9,114 nucleotides of DNA from Caryophanales bacterium UBA2753. Lineage in GTDB: Bacteria > Bacillota_I > Bacilli_A > RFN20 > CAG-826. The stretch covers positions 1-9,114 of the forward strand of contig DEJH01000016.1 of the NCBI GenBank assembly GCA_002353275.1, read 5' to 3'. The translations under genes were made by a program, and so were the position numbers. Below, in pieces: positions 1-4,439 of this stretch (positions are counted from its first letter, which is position 1; each line of letters opens with the position of its first letter). The notes under the pieces are model-generated. The model saw only the letters and a list, made by a program, of their open reading frames with translations, ran no database searches and was not told the DNA's origin.

Positions 1-425
1 ATGAGATCAAAATGTCTCTTACATAAAGAACGTAATGCGAGAGTGTGATAAGATATCTTCGGATAGGGTTTGAACTCTATAGATGATAGATAATTAGCTA
101 TCAATCTCGCATCGGTCTTATCGGTCTTTACGCCTCTGAGTGTTTGTGAATTCTTGAACTTGTAGACTAGCAAAGCGTTAAGCTCCATGAATTCAATTCC
201 AGATCGTTCCAGGTAGACCTTGAAATTATCCTGGTAATGTCCCGTTGCTTCAAATCCTATCCTTTTAATTTCTAACGGATTTAAAGAACGATACATTTCC
301 ATAAACTGGTCAAAGCCAGTTCTTGAGTTATCAAAAGAAAACACATTTCTAATGATGACTCCTGACTCATCAATAACGATGCAGTCGTGCTTATATTTGG
401 AAATATCAATTCCAATATAAAGCAT
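1..425 (-). CDS. IS110-family transposase, N-terminal 141 residues (cut by window edge)
   Basis: The reading frame opens at the ATG whose A is at base 425 and stays open to the left edge, giving 141 complete codons. The product begins MLYIGIDISK and has the RuvC-like DEDD fold of IS110/Piv recombinases. D7 lies in GIDISK, E59 in GFEATGHY, and D102 and D105 in VKTDKTDARLIANYL. These positions are close to the catalytic acidic residues known in Piv and IS110 proteins. The C-terminal domain with the catalytic serine (transposase_20 family) would lie outside the window. The start is fixed by an excellent Shine-Dalgarno sequence (AAGGAGGTG) with about 7 nt spacing. The enzyme excises and integrates its element through a circular intermediate, probably guided by a bridge RNA from the leader. 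No frameshift is visible in this part. Confidence 0.93.
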   Translation of the reverse strand, partial: MLYIGIDISKYKHDCIVIDESGVIIRNVFSFDNSRTGFDQFMEMYRSLNPLEIKRIGFEATGHYQDNFKVYLERSGIEFMELNALLVYKFKNSQTLRGVKTDKTDARLIANYLSSIEFKPYPKISYHTLALRSLCKRHFDL

Positions 426-430
426 AAAAT

Positions 431-439
431 CACCTCCTT
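431..439 (-). promoter_or_regulatory. Shine-Dalgarno of the IS110 transposase
   Basis: On the minus strand this reads AAGGAGGTG, nearly a perfect anti-SD match, ending about 5-7 nt before the ATG at 425. It fixes the transposase start. It is the strongest ribosome binding site in the window and contrasts with the weak or absent sites of several housekeeping genes, which fits an element brought in from elsewhere. Confidence 0.85.
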
Positions 440-535
440 AGTGAGTTAGCTGTTACGACGGACTTCTTACTCTCGTATAATCGCGAATGATAAAACGTCT
501 AGCGTTACTTAACTTATTAACGATGGTAGTAAAAA

Positions 536-595
536 GCCGTGTCCTGAAAATCCTCCGAGCCATTTAGTGGCAAAAAGATGAGACAGGTACACAGC
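536..595 (-). repeat. imperfect 60-nt hairpin followed by a T run
   Basis: The arms 589-595 and 536-542 pair over 7 bp (one G-U), 584-587 and 543-546 over 4 bp with a single bulged base at 588, and 568-571 and 559-562 over 4 bp at the apex. On the minus strand five T follow at 535-531. It is the core of the proposed bridge RNA. Read alone, it could instead be a terminator or attenuator that shields the transposase from read-in transcription. Confidence 0.6.
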
Positions 596-603
596 ATATA
601 GAA

Positions 604-609
604 ATTATA
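604..609 (-). promoter_or_regulatory. -10 box (TATAAT) reading into the IS110 leader
   Basis: The minus strand has a perfect TATAAT here. Transcription would start near 597, two bases before the first stem of the candidate bridge RNA begins at 595. No -35-like hexamer sits 16-18 bp upstream (the 17-bp position, 632-627, reads TGAATA). This is what would be expected if the -35 is supplied by the opposite end of the element when it circularises, as known for IS110 relatives. In an AT-rich genome a lone TATAAT may also be chance. Confidence 0.4.
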
Positions 610-659
610 GCCTAGAAAGGAGAAGTTATTCAGTCATCAAACTAGGCTTAACTGAATAA
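609..659 (+). repeat. two interleaved inverted repeats, potential H-type pseudoknot
   Basis: AGCCTAG (609-615) is perfectly complementary to CTAGGCT (642-648), and TTATTCAGT (626-634) to ACTGAATAA (651-659). The arms alternate (A, B, A', B'), which is the topology of a pseudoknot if transcribed or of overlapping dyads if DNA-binding. The loop between the first two arms contains AAAGGAG (616-622), the only good Shine-Dalgarno-like sequence upstream of the lipoprotein ATG at 671, although 48 nt away in linear distance. The region also abuts the presumed IS110 end, so the dyads may instead belong to the insertion target. Confidence 0.6.
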
Positions 660-670
660 TACGAAATAAG

Positions 671-1357
671 ATGAAAAAGTTATTAATCTTAACAACTTTA
701 TTAGCGTCAATGACCTTAGTGGCGTGTGGAAACGATGATCCAGGTAGTAACCCACCTGCTCCAGGCCCAACAGGAGTAAATCTCGATATTAACAAAGAGA
801 CCGCTAAGGCGAATTTAATTAATTTAGGAAAAACAACACACTTTGAAATTTCCTACATTGATTATTCTATCCCGGGAACCGAAACCAATTGCATTTACGG
901 ATCTTCTGGAGAGAAGATGTATTGGGAAAAAGATATTAATGGTGATAGTAAAGTCCATGAAGTCATTATTAATGAAAGCGAAAACACTGAATATGATCGC
1001 TACACCTTGATTGATGGAAATTATGTTAAATCTGTTGTCAGTACCACTGTTGAATCTGAATCAATGTATAATGCCGCCAGAGACTTTTCCAATTCCAAAT
1101 TCTTTATTGCTCATATCTTGGATGGTGATCAAGTTTATACTAGAAAAAATTCAACAACTTTAGCCGGTAGAGATGTTCGCATCTTTGATTATGATTCTGA
1201 ACATGGTCATGAAAGATTCCTTATGGATATCGAAACTGGTATTTGCTTATCCGACATCAAATATAGTGATGCTAGTAAAACCATTGTTGAGGAAAACATA
1301 TTTGTGGTCACATCATTCAAAACCGGAGCGGCTGTCGTTACTCCAAACTATAAATAG
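671..1357 (+). CDS. putative lipoprotein, function unknown
   Basis: The 228-residue product has a lipoprotein signal peptide: two lysines after Met, a hydrophobic core at residues 4-17, and the lipobox L16-V17-A18-C19. It should be cleaved by signal peptidase II and anchored by lipid at C19 on the outer face of the membrane. A Gly/Pro/Asn-rich linker (residues 20-35) leads to a soluble domain (about 36-228) rich in predicted beta-strand, with two further cysteines (C74, C192). The C-terminal half alternates short strands and charged turns, loosely like LolA/LppX-type lipid-carrier folds, but I do not recognise the family. Near the ATG there is only a poor ribosome site (AAATAAG); see the interleaved dyads upstream. 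It is monocistronic, between the IS110 end and a strong terminator. The IS insertion probably changed or removed its original promoter. Confidence 0.85.
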   Translation: MKKLLILTTLLASMTLVACGNDDPGSNPPAPGPTGVNLDINKETAKANLINLGKTTHFEISYIDYSIPGTETNCIYGSSGEKMYWEKDINGDSKVHEVIINESENTEYDRYTLIDGNYVKSVVSTTVESESMYNAARDFSNSKFFIAHILDGDQVYTRKNSTTLAGRDVRIFDYDSEHGHERFLMDIETGICLSDIKYSDASKTIVEENIFVVTSFKTGAAVVTPNYK

Positions 1358-1372
1358 TATTTAAGCTAATAA

Positions 1373-1408
1373 AAAATGACGAGATTTAGTATCTCGTCAT
1401 TTTATTTT
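1373..1408. terminator. bidirectional rho-independent terminator between the lipoprotein gene and trpS
   Basis: A perfect 13-bp stem (arms 1373-1385 and 1391-1403, core ATGACGAGAT with ATCTCGTCAT) encloses a 5-nt loop, TTAGT. T-rich tails lie on both sides: TTTTATTTT on the plus strand and six T on the minus strand. It lies 15 bp after the lipoprotein stop codon and just beyond the trpS stop codon, so it can serve both convergent genes. Confidence 0.92.
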
Positions 1409-1411
1409 GCT

Positions 1412-2398
1412 TTAGATATTAAGAAGTCCAACCGCTTCTTTCACTCTTTTAAGAGTGGTGTTAGCGACTTCTCTTGCTCTTTGAGCTCCTTCAAGAAGAA
1501 CTTTTTCATAGATTTTACTATCTAATATTTCTTGATATTTCTTTTGGAAAGCACCAAGTTCTTCACATACCACATCAGCAACCGCTTTTTTAAATTCGCC
1601 ATATCGAGCGTTAACGAATTCTTTTTCGGCTTCTTCAATACTAATTTCTTTGATTGCTGCATAGATTGTTAATAAATTTGAAATGCCTGGTTTATTTTCA
1701 ATATCATATTTAACTTCACTTCCAGAATCGGTGACCGCGGACATGATTTTCTTACGAACGACATTTAAATCATCTTTTAAGAAGATATCTCCTTTTGGAT
1801 CACTTTTGCTCATCTTTTTACTTGGGTCAGATAGAGACATTATTCTCGCTCCAACTTTTCTCATTTCGTATTTTGGAAGAGTTAATACTTCTCCATAGCG
1901 ATGGTTGAAACGATTAACTAAGTCACGGGTAAGTTCAACATGTTGAACTTGGTCCTCTCCAACTGGAACGATATTCGCATCATATAAGATGATATCGCTC
2001 GCCATTAAAACCGGATAAGCAAATAAACCTAAACCAATCGCGCTTTCATTCATCTTTGCTGATTTATCTTTAAATTGAGTCATGCGCGATAATTCGCCCA
2101 TATAAAGATAATTTTGCATAATAGCGTTAAGTTCGGCATGAGCAGAAACAGAACTTTGTAAAAATAAAGTATCTTTTTTAGGATCAATACCGGCAGCGAG
2201 ATAAAAACAAGCAAGATCAATTGAATTTTGTCTTAATACTTCTGGATCAATTGGTAAAGTCAAAGCATGAAGATCAGCGATAAAGAAGAAGCATTCTCCT
2301 TTACTAGTTTCATGTTTCAAATTTTTAAGAACACCAATATAGTTTCCAAGCGTTAATTGTCCGGTTGGTTTAATCCCAGTTAAAATACGATTTGCCAT
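1412..2398 (-). CDS. trpS: tryptophan-tRNA ligase (TrpRS)
   Basis: This is a class I aminoacyl-tRNA synthetase that charges tRNA-Trp with tryptophan using ATP in the cytoplasm. At 328 residues it has the usual bacterial length. The HIGH-type signature is PTGQLTLGNYIG (11-22) and the second ATP-binding signature is KMSKS (195-199). MASDIILYDA (132-141) carries the aspartate that reads the indole nitrogen, and PVGEDQVQH (145-153) is also typical. The frame is open 17 codons further upstream, but AGGAG at 2406-2410, 7 nt before the ATG at 2398, and the family's N-terminus MANRILTGIKPTG support the shorter start. A TATAAT on the minus strand (2426-2421) would give a leader of about 15 nt. There is no room for a T-box riboswitch, the usual control of this gene in Bacillota, so regulation must differ. 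Confidence 0.97.
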   Translation of the reverse strand: MANRILTGIKPTGQLTLGNYIGVLKNLKHETSKGECFFFIADLHALTLPIDPEVLRQNSIDLACFYLAAGIDPKKDTLFLQSSVSAHAELNAIMQNYLYMGELSRMTQFKDKSAKMNESAIGLGLFAYPVLMASDIILYDANIVPVGEDQVQHVELTRDLVNRFNHRYGEVLTLPKYEMRKVGARIMSLSDPSKKMSKSDPKGDIFLKDDLNVVRKKIMSAVTDSGSEVKYDIENKPGISNLLTIYAAIKEISIEEAEKEFVNARYGEFKKAVADVVCEELGAFQKKYQEILDSKIYEKVLLEGAQRAREVANTTLKRVKEAVGLLNI

Positions 2399-2405
2399 AG
2401 TTTTT

Positions 2406-2410
2406 CTCCT
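2406..2410 (-). promoter_or_regulatory. Shine-Dalgarno of trpS (decides the start)
   Basis: AGGAG on the minus strand, 7 nt before the ATG at 2398. It selects the 328-residue start over the longer open frame that begins at 2449, which has no ribosome site and would add 17 residues foreign to the family. Confidence 0.85.
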
Positions 2411-2420
2411 ATTGATGTAT

Positions 2421-2426
2421 ATTATA
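2421..2426 (-). promoter_or_regulatory. -10 box of the trpS promoter
   Basis: A perfect TATAAT on the minus strand, 22 bp before the trpS ATG, predicts a start site near 2414. The -35 position (about 2444-2449) has no TTGACA-like hexamer and lies inside the 2432-2457 dyad, so a bound activator or repressor there is possible. Confidence 0.5.
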
Positions 2427-2431
2427 TTCAT

Positions 2432-2457
2432 ATTTGTGATGATTTTCATTCACAAAT
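2432..2457. repeat. 26-bp dyad between trpS and spx, candidate operator
   Basis: The arms ATTTGTGA (2432-2439) and TCACAAAT (2450-2457) are perfectly complementary, and TGA/TCA inside (2440-2442 and 2446-2448) can extend the pairing past one unpaired base. It overlaps the expected -35 position of trpS and ends three bases before the -35 of spx, the usual place for an operator that controls a divergent pair. There is no T tract, so it is not a terminator. Confidence 0.5.
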
Positions 2458-2460
2458 TAT

Positions 2461-2489
2461 TTGTTAATAATGTAAATAATCGTTATCAT
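2461..2489 (+). promoter_or_regulatory. spx promoter (-35 TTGTTA, 17 bp, -10 TATCAT)
   Basis: TTGTTA at 2461-2466 and TATCAT at 2484-2489 are separated by exactly 17 bp. The start site predicted 7 nt after the -10 is base 2496, the A of the spx ATG, so the mRNA would be leaderless. This agrees with the lack of any Shine-Dalgarno upstream. Confidence 0.55.
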
Positions 2490-2495
2490 ATATCC

Positions 2496-2909
2496 ATGAT
2501 TAAAATTTATACCTCACCAAGTTGTTCATCATGTAAGAAAGCAAAAGCCTTCTTTAAAAAGGAAGATATCCCTTATCAAGAGAAGAATATTTTTGTTAAT
2601 GTTCTTAATGAAAAAGAACTTCGTGATATCTTAACTAAAACTGAAAACGGAACCGAAGATATCATTTCCACGAGAAGCAAAGTTATTAAAGAAAGTGGAA
2701 AAGATATTAACAATATGACCATTAGTGAACTCATCGCTTTTATTAGAGAAAATCCTTCTGTATTAAAGCGACCAATAATGGTGGATGAAACTAAGGTTCA
2801 AGTAGGGTATAATTCCGAAGAGATTAGAGTCTTCATTCCTCACGAAAAAAGAGTGGCGGAATGGGCGTGTAAAAAGACTGATTGTCCTACCTATAACGAC
2901 TGTAAATAA
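2496..2909 (+). CDS. spx: Spx-type transcriptional regulator (ArsC/Spx family)
   Basis: Spx binds the alpha C-terminal domain of RNA polymerase and redirects transcription during disulfide stress. The 137-residue product keeps the redox switch C10-S-S-C13 in TSPSCSSCKKA and the thioredoxin-like fold. It also keeps G52 and R60 (NGTEDIISTRSKV), which contact alpha-CTD in B. subtilis Spx, and the R92-P-I motif of the family. The frame is open further upstream, but the family begins at this Met (MIKIYTSPSC); the extra 28 residues would be hydrophobic and unlike the family. No Shine-Dalgarno is present. It has an unusual C-terminus: after RVAEW comes a cysteine-rich tail with C125, C130 and C136 in place of the ClpXP-recognised end of B. 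subtilis Spx. No YjbH adaptor gene is in the window. Which Spx/MgsR/ArsC-like paralogue this is cannot be settled here, but Spx is by far the best fit. Confidence 0.93.
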   Translation: MIKIYTSPSCSSCKKAKAFFKKEDIPYQEKNIFVNVLNEKELRDILTKTENGTEDIISTRSKVIKESGKDINNMTISELIAFIRENPSVLKRPIMVDETKVQVGYNSEEIRVFIPHEKRVAEWACKKTDCPTYNDCK

Positions 2910-2910
2910 T

Positions 2911-3504
2911 TTAAATAGATAAATAGGCTCGTCTACTCTTAGAGATGTAGCCTTTTTTATATGTCACTCCAAAAGGAGAAAATTTTTGATTTAATATAGA
3001 AATTGCCTCTTCTCTACTTCTTGCTTCGATTTCTACATTATAGTCAATGATCCCGTTATATTCATTTTTGTCAACCACTAAAAGGAAGTTTTTATATTTA
3101 ACTTCTAATCTTTCTGTGAATAAATATGTGAGATATTTTATCTTAGTAATATCGATATTTCTTTTCTTTAATTCTTCAATAATATATTTATTATCAATCT
3201 TAAAATTCTTGAGATATTCATCTATATTTTTTATATAAATAGGAAGGTTAAACTCTTTATCATTATTTTCTTCCTTTATCTTTAGAGTTAATTCATATTT
3301 TTGATGATTAATTTCTCTTAATCTTAAAACCATTCCAGAATTAATAATATTTCCCTTATCATCATCAAAATAATAATTGGTGTTTCTCACTAATCTTTTT
3401 CTTAAATTAATCGAAGAGAAATGGTTATAAATCTCTTTATATTGAGATTCACTAATCATTGCTCTTGCTTCGCATTCATTATTGATAAGAGTCTCTTTTA
3501 GCAT
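2911..3504 (-). CDS. CYTH-domain protein (YjbK-like, putative triphosphate-processing)
   Basis: The 197-residue product is a CYTH/triphosphate-tunnel metalloenzyme of the Bacillus YjbK type. Members use a beta-tunnel lined with acidic and basic residues to handle triphosphorylated substrates such as inorganic triphosphate. Visible family elements are the N-terminal ExExK-like motif E10-C-E12-A-R14, the RLREINHQKYELTLKIK strand pair (61-77), the strand at 133-145 and DYNVEIEA (154-161) with E158 and E160. The lysine of ExExK is arginine here. The frame stays open to a TTG at 3522, but the ATG at 3504 is preferred: -10-like CATAAT (3516-3511) places the transcript start at that A, and neither start has a Shine-Dalgarno. 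Its stop codon lies one base from the spx stop (convergent). In B. subtilis yjbK is also near spx and the NAD kinase gene, supporting the call. The substrate is not known. Confidence 0.85.
   Translation of the reverse strand: MLKETLINNECEARAMISESQYKEIYNHFSSINLRKRLVRNTNYYFDDDKGNIINSGMVLRLREINHQKYELTLKIKEENNDKEFNLPIYIKNIDEYLKNFKIDNKYIIEELKKRNIDITKIKYLTYLFTERLEVKYKNFLLVVDKNEYNGIIDYNVEIEARSREEAISILNQKFSPFGVTYKKGYISKSRRAYLSI
2933..2958 (+). terminator. probable spx terminator inside the 3' end of the CYTH gene
   Basis: CTAC-TCT (2933-2939) pairs with AGA-GTAG (2943-2950, one bulged T at 2946) over a TAG loop, and six T follow at 2953-2958. An alternative outer stem pairs AGGCT (2925-2929) with AGCCT (2949-2953). 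It lies about 25 bp after the spx stop and within the last codons of the convergent CYTH gene, so it acts only in the spx direction. Confidence 0.5.
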
Positions 3505-3509
3505 ATAAT
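3482..3509 (+). promoter_or_regulatory. NAD kinase promoter (-35 TTGATA, 16 bp, -10 TATAAT)
   Basis: TTGATA (3482-3487) and a perfect TATAAT (3504-3509), 16 bp apart, lie within the first codons of the divergent CYTH gene. The predicted start near 3516 gives a leader of about 17 nt without a Shine-Dalgarno. The T at 3504 is the complement of the A of the CYTH ATG. Confidence 0.6.
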
Positions 3510-3510
3510 A

Positions 3511-3539
3511 ATTATGCAACAATTATTAAAGTATGAAAA
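3511..3539 (-). promoter_or_regulatory. CYTH gene promoter (-35 TTTTCA, 17 bp, -10 CATAAT)
   Basis: On the minus strand TTTTCA (3539-3534) and CATAAT (3516-3511) are 17 bp apart. The -35 is weak and lies in the first codons of the NAD kinase gene. A start 7 nt after the -10 is exactly the A of the CYTH ATG at 3504, implying a leaderless mRNA. This -10 and that of NAD kinase are separated by a single base pair. Confidence 0.4.
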
Positions 3540-4300
3540 TTGGATTATTTGTAAAACAAGAAGTTGTCTCAAAAGAAAATGAAAATAGTCTTATCAGTAA
3601 AATTGTTTCTCTTTCTCATGAGATCGATAATAATCATCCAGAAATCGTCTTTACTGTTGGAGGAGATGGAACTTTATTAAAAGCGATTCAAAAATATCTT
3701 CCAATCATTGATGAAGTTACTTTTGTTCCACTTAATAAAGGAAAGCTCGCTTATTTCTCTGATTTTAAAGTTGAAGATATCGAAGAAATTTTATCTTCTT
3801 TCTCTTCTTTTGATAAAAAATCATATCCTCTTTTAAGAGGGCGATTTGGAAATGAAGAAATATACGCTTTAAATGAGATAAGAATTGAAAATCCATTTAA
3901 AACTTTAGTAAGAGAAGTTTATATTAACGATGAATATTTAGAAACTTTTAGAGGAAATGGATTACTTGTTTCTTCTCCAATTGGATCAACTGCTTATAAT
4001 AAATCTCTTTCTGGAGCGGTTATTTCTCCTAATGTTTCCGCTATAGAGTTAAGTGAAATTGCCCCAATCAATAATCGTTTATATTCCTCTTTAAAATCTT
4101 CTTTAGTCTTACCTAATAATGCAGTTATCTCTTTAAAAGGAGATCTTTCTAATGTGGTTATTGGTTATGACCATTTAGTGAACACATCTGCGAAAGGAAA
4201 TGAACTAGTTATCACTATTAGTGATAAAAAAGCGAATATTTTAAAAAGAAAAGGCCATTCATATATCAAGCATTTGAATGAAACCTTTGTTGGTAAATAA
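3533..4300 (+). CDS. nadK: NAD kinase
   Basis: This enzyme phosphorylates NAD at the 2' hydroxyl of its adenosine ribose to make NADP in the cytosol, the cell's source of NADP(H) for biosynthesis and thiol defence. The 255-residue product matches the short Gram-positive form (B. subtilis NadF/YjbN). Visible motifs are GGDGT (43-47, with the key D45), N114-E115 in ALNEIRI, GNGLLVSSPIGSTAYNKSLSGAV (141-163) with the GSTAY nucleotide-binding turn, and APINNR (177-182). The start fits the family length. There is no Shine-Dalgarno; the promoter with a near-perfect -10 lies just upstream. One base after its stop codon begins a tiny membrane-protein gene, probably in the same transcript. The companion relQ/yjbM gene of B. 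subtilis is not here. The nearby spx gene makes a link to redox homeostasis plausible, but that is inference. Confidence 0.95.
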   Translation: MKIGLFVKQEVVSKENENSLISKIVSLSHEIDNNHPEIVFTVGGDGTLLKAIQKYLPIIDEVTFVPLNKGKLAYFSDFKVEDIEEILSSFSSFDKKSYPLLRGRFGNEEIYALNEIRIENPFKTLVREVYINDEYLETFRGNGLLVSSPIGSTAYNKSLSGAVISPNVSAIELSEIAPINNRLYSSLKSSLVLPNNAVISLKGDLSNVVIGYDHLVNTSAKGNELVITISDKKANILKRKGHSYIKHLNETFVGK

Positions 4301-4301
4301 G

Positions 4302-4439
4302 ATGATGGTGTTATTAACTTTTAAAGATGCTTTGAATGACTTCCTTAAAAATGGTGGTTTATATATCGCTATTGGGATTGTTGGCTTAATTATTATTACA
4401 TTAGCTGTTTTATTTATTATTAATCGCAAGAAGAAATAA
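4302..4439 (+). CDS. small single-pass membrane protein, 45 residues
   Basis: This short frame begins with tandem ATG codons (4302 and 4305), one base after the NAD kinase stop, and ends with TAA at 4437-4439. The product has an amphipathic N-terminus (residues 3-17, TFKDALNDFLKNG), one hydrophobic segment (about 20-41, rich in Ile, Leu, Val and Gly) and a basic end, NRKKK. By the positive-inside rule this gives N-out, C-in. It is convincing as a gene because of the typical small-membrane-protein layout, the tight spacing that suggests coupling to NAD kinase, and the clean stop. It lacks its own ribosome site. Its last 20 bp overlap the 3' end of maf on the other strand. I do not recognise a family and assign no function; the second ATG is an equally possible start. 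Confidence 0.7.
   Translation: MMVLLTFKDALNDFLKNGGLYIAIGIVGLIIITLAVLFIINRKKK

Larger units (their letters stand above)
430..597 (-). ncRNA. candidate IS110 bridge RNA (seekRNA) in the non-coding end
   Basis: Bridge RNAs of the IS110 group are transcribed from the non-coding end just upstream of the transposase, in the same direction, and are about 100-200 nt long. Here the minus strand from about 597 to 430 (about 170 nt) has no ORF and contains a folded module at 595-536: outer stem GCTGTGT with ACACGGC, inner stem CCTG with CAGG, a two-sided internal loop of about 12 nt per strand, and an apical hairpin GCCA-CTAAA-TGGC. A second, weaker hairpin pairs 503-507 with 518-522. Stem plus internal loop plus apical hairpin is how target- and donor-binding loops look in known bridge RNAs. 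I could not assign guide sequences by eye. A run of five U follows the first module, so part or all of it could act as a terminator instead. Confidence 0.4.
1..615 (-). mobile_element. IS110-family insertion sequence, left part only
   Basis: The element is recognised from its DEDD transposase (N-terminal part at 1-425) and the roughly 170-190 bp structured non-coding leader upstream of it. This is the layout of the IS110 group, where the long non-coding end precedes the transposase. IS110 elements usually lack terminal inverted repeats and make little or no target duplication, so the outer boundary cannot be read directly. I place it near 610-626 because a -10 box pointing into the element lies at 604-609, and in IS110 circles the -35 box is supplied by the other end. 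The rest of the element is left of the window, so I cannot say whether it is intact. Confidence 0.7.

Noticed and set aside
1..425. Calling the transposase a truncated pseudogene
   Set aside because: It is interrupted only by the window edge; the visible 141 codons are intact with all four acidic residues.
430..670. CRISPR array, tRNA or rRNA in the left intergenic region
   Set aside because: No regularly spaced direct repeats, no cloverleaf and no rRNA-like conserved sequence were seen.
671..1357. Lipoprotein gene as cargo of the IS110 element
   Set aside because: IS110 elements normally carry only the transposase, and this gene lies outside the inferred end and is transcribed away from it.
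1173..1364. Plus-strand 63-codon frame inside the lipoprotein gene
   Set aside because: It is an out-of-frame shadow of the lipoprotein coding sequence with no start signal.
2399..2449. N-terminal extension of trpS by 17 residues
   Set aside because: The frame is open but has no ribosome site; the family N-terminus and an AGGAG site point to the ATG at 2398. The extension would also run through the putative -10 box and dyad.
2432..2457. CRP/FNR-type binding site
   Set aside because: The half-sites TGTGA and TCACA are present but spaced by 10 instead of 6 bases.
2412..2495. 28-residue hydrophobic extension of Spx
   Set aside because: Spx proteins start at the Met before the TSPSC motif; the upstream part overlaps the dyad and promoter, and its hydrophobic look comes from translating AT-rich intergenic DNA.
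2399..2495. T-box riboswitch before trpS
   Set aside because: Less than 100 bp is available, shared with the spx promoter, and neither the T-box sequence nor an antiterminator is visible.
3505..3522. TTG start for the CYTH gene
   Set aside because: No Shine-Dalgarno precedes it; the ATG at 3504 is followed by a family-like N-terminus and preceded by a correctly spaced -10 box.
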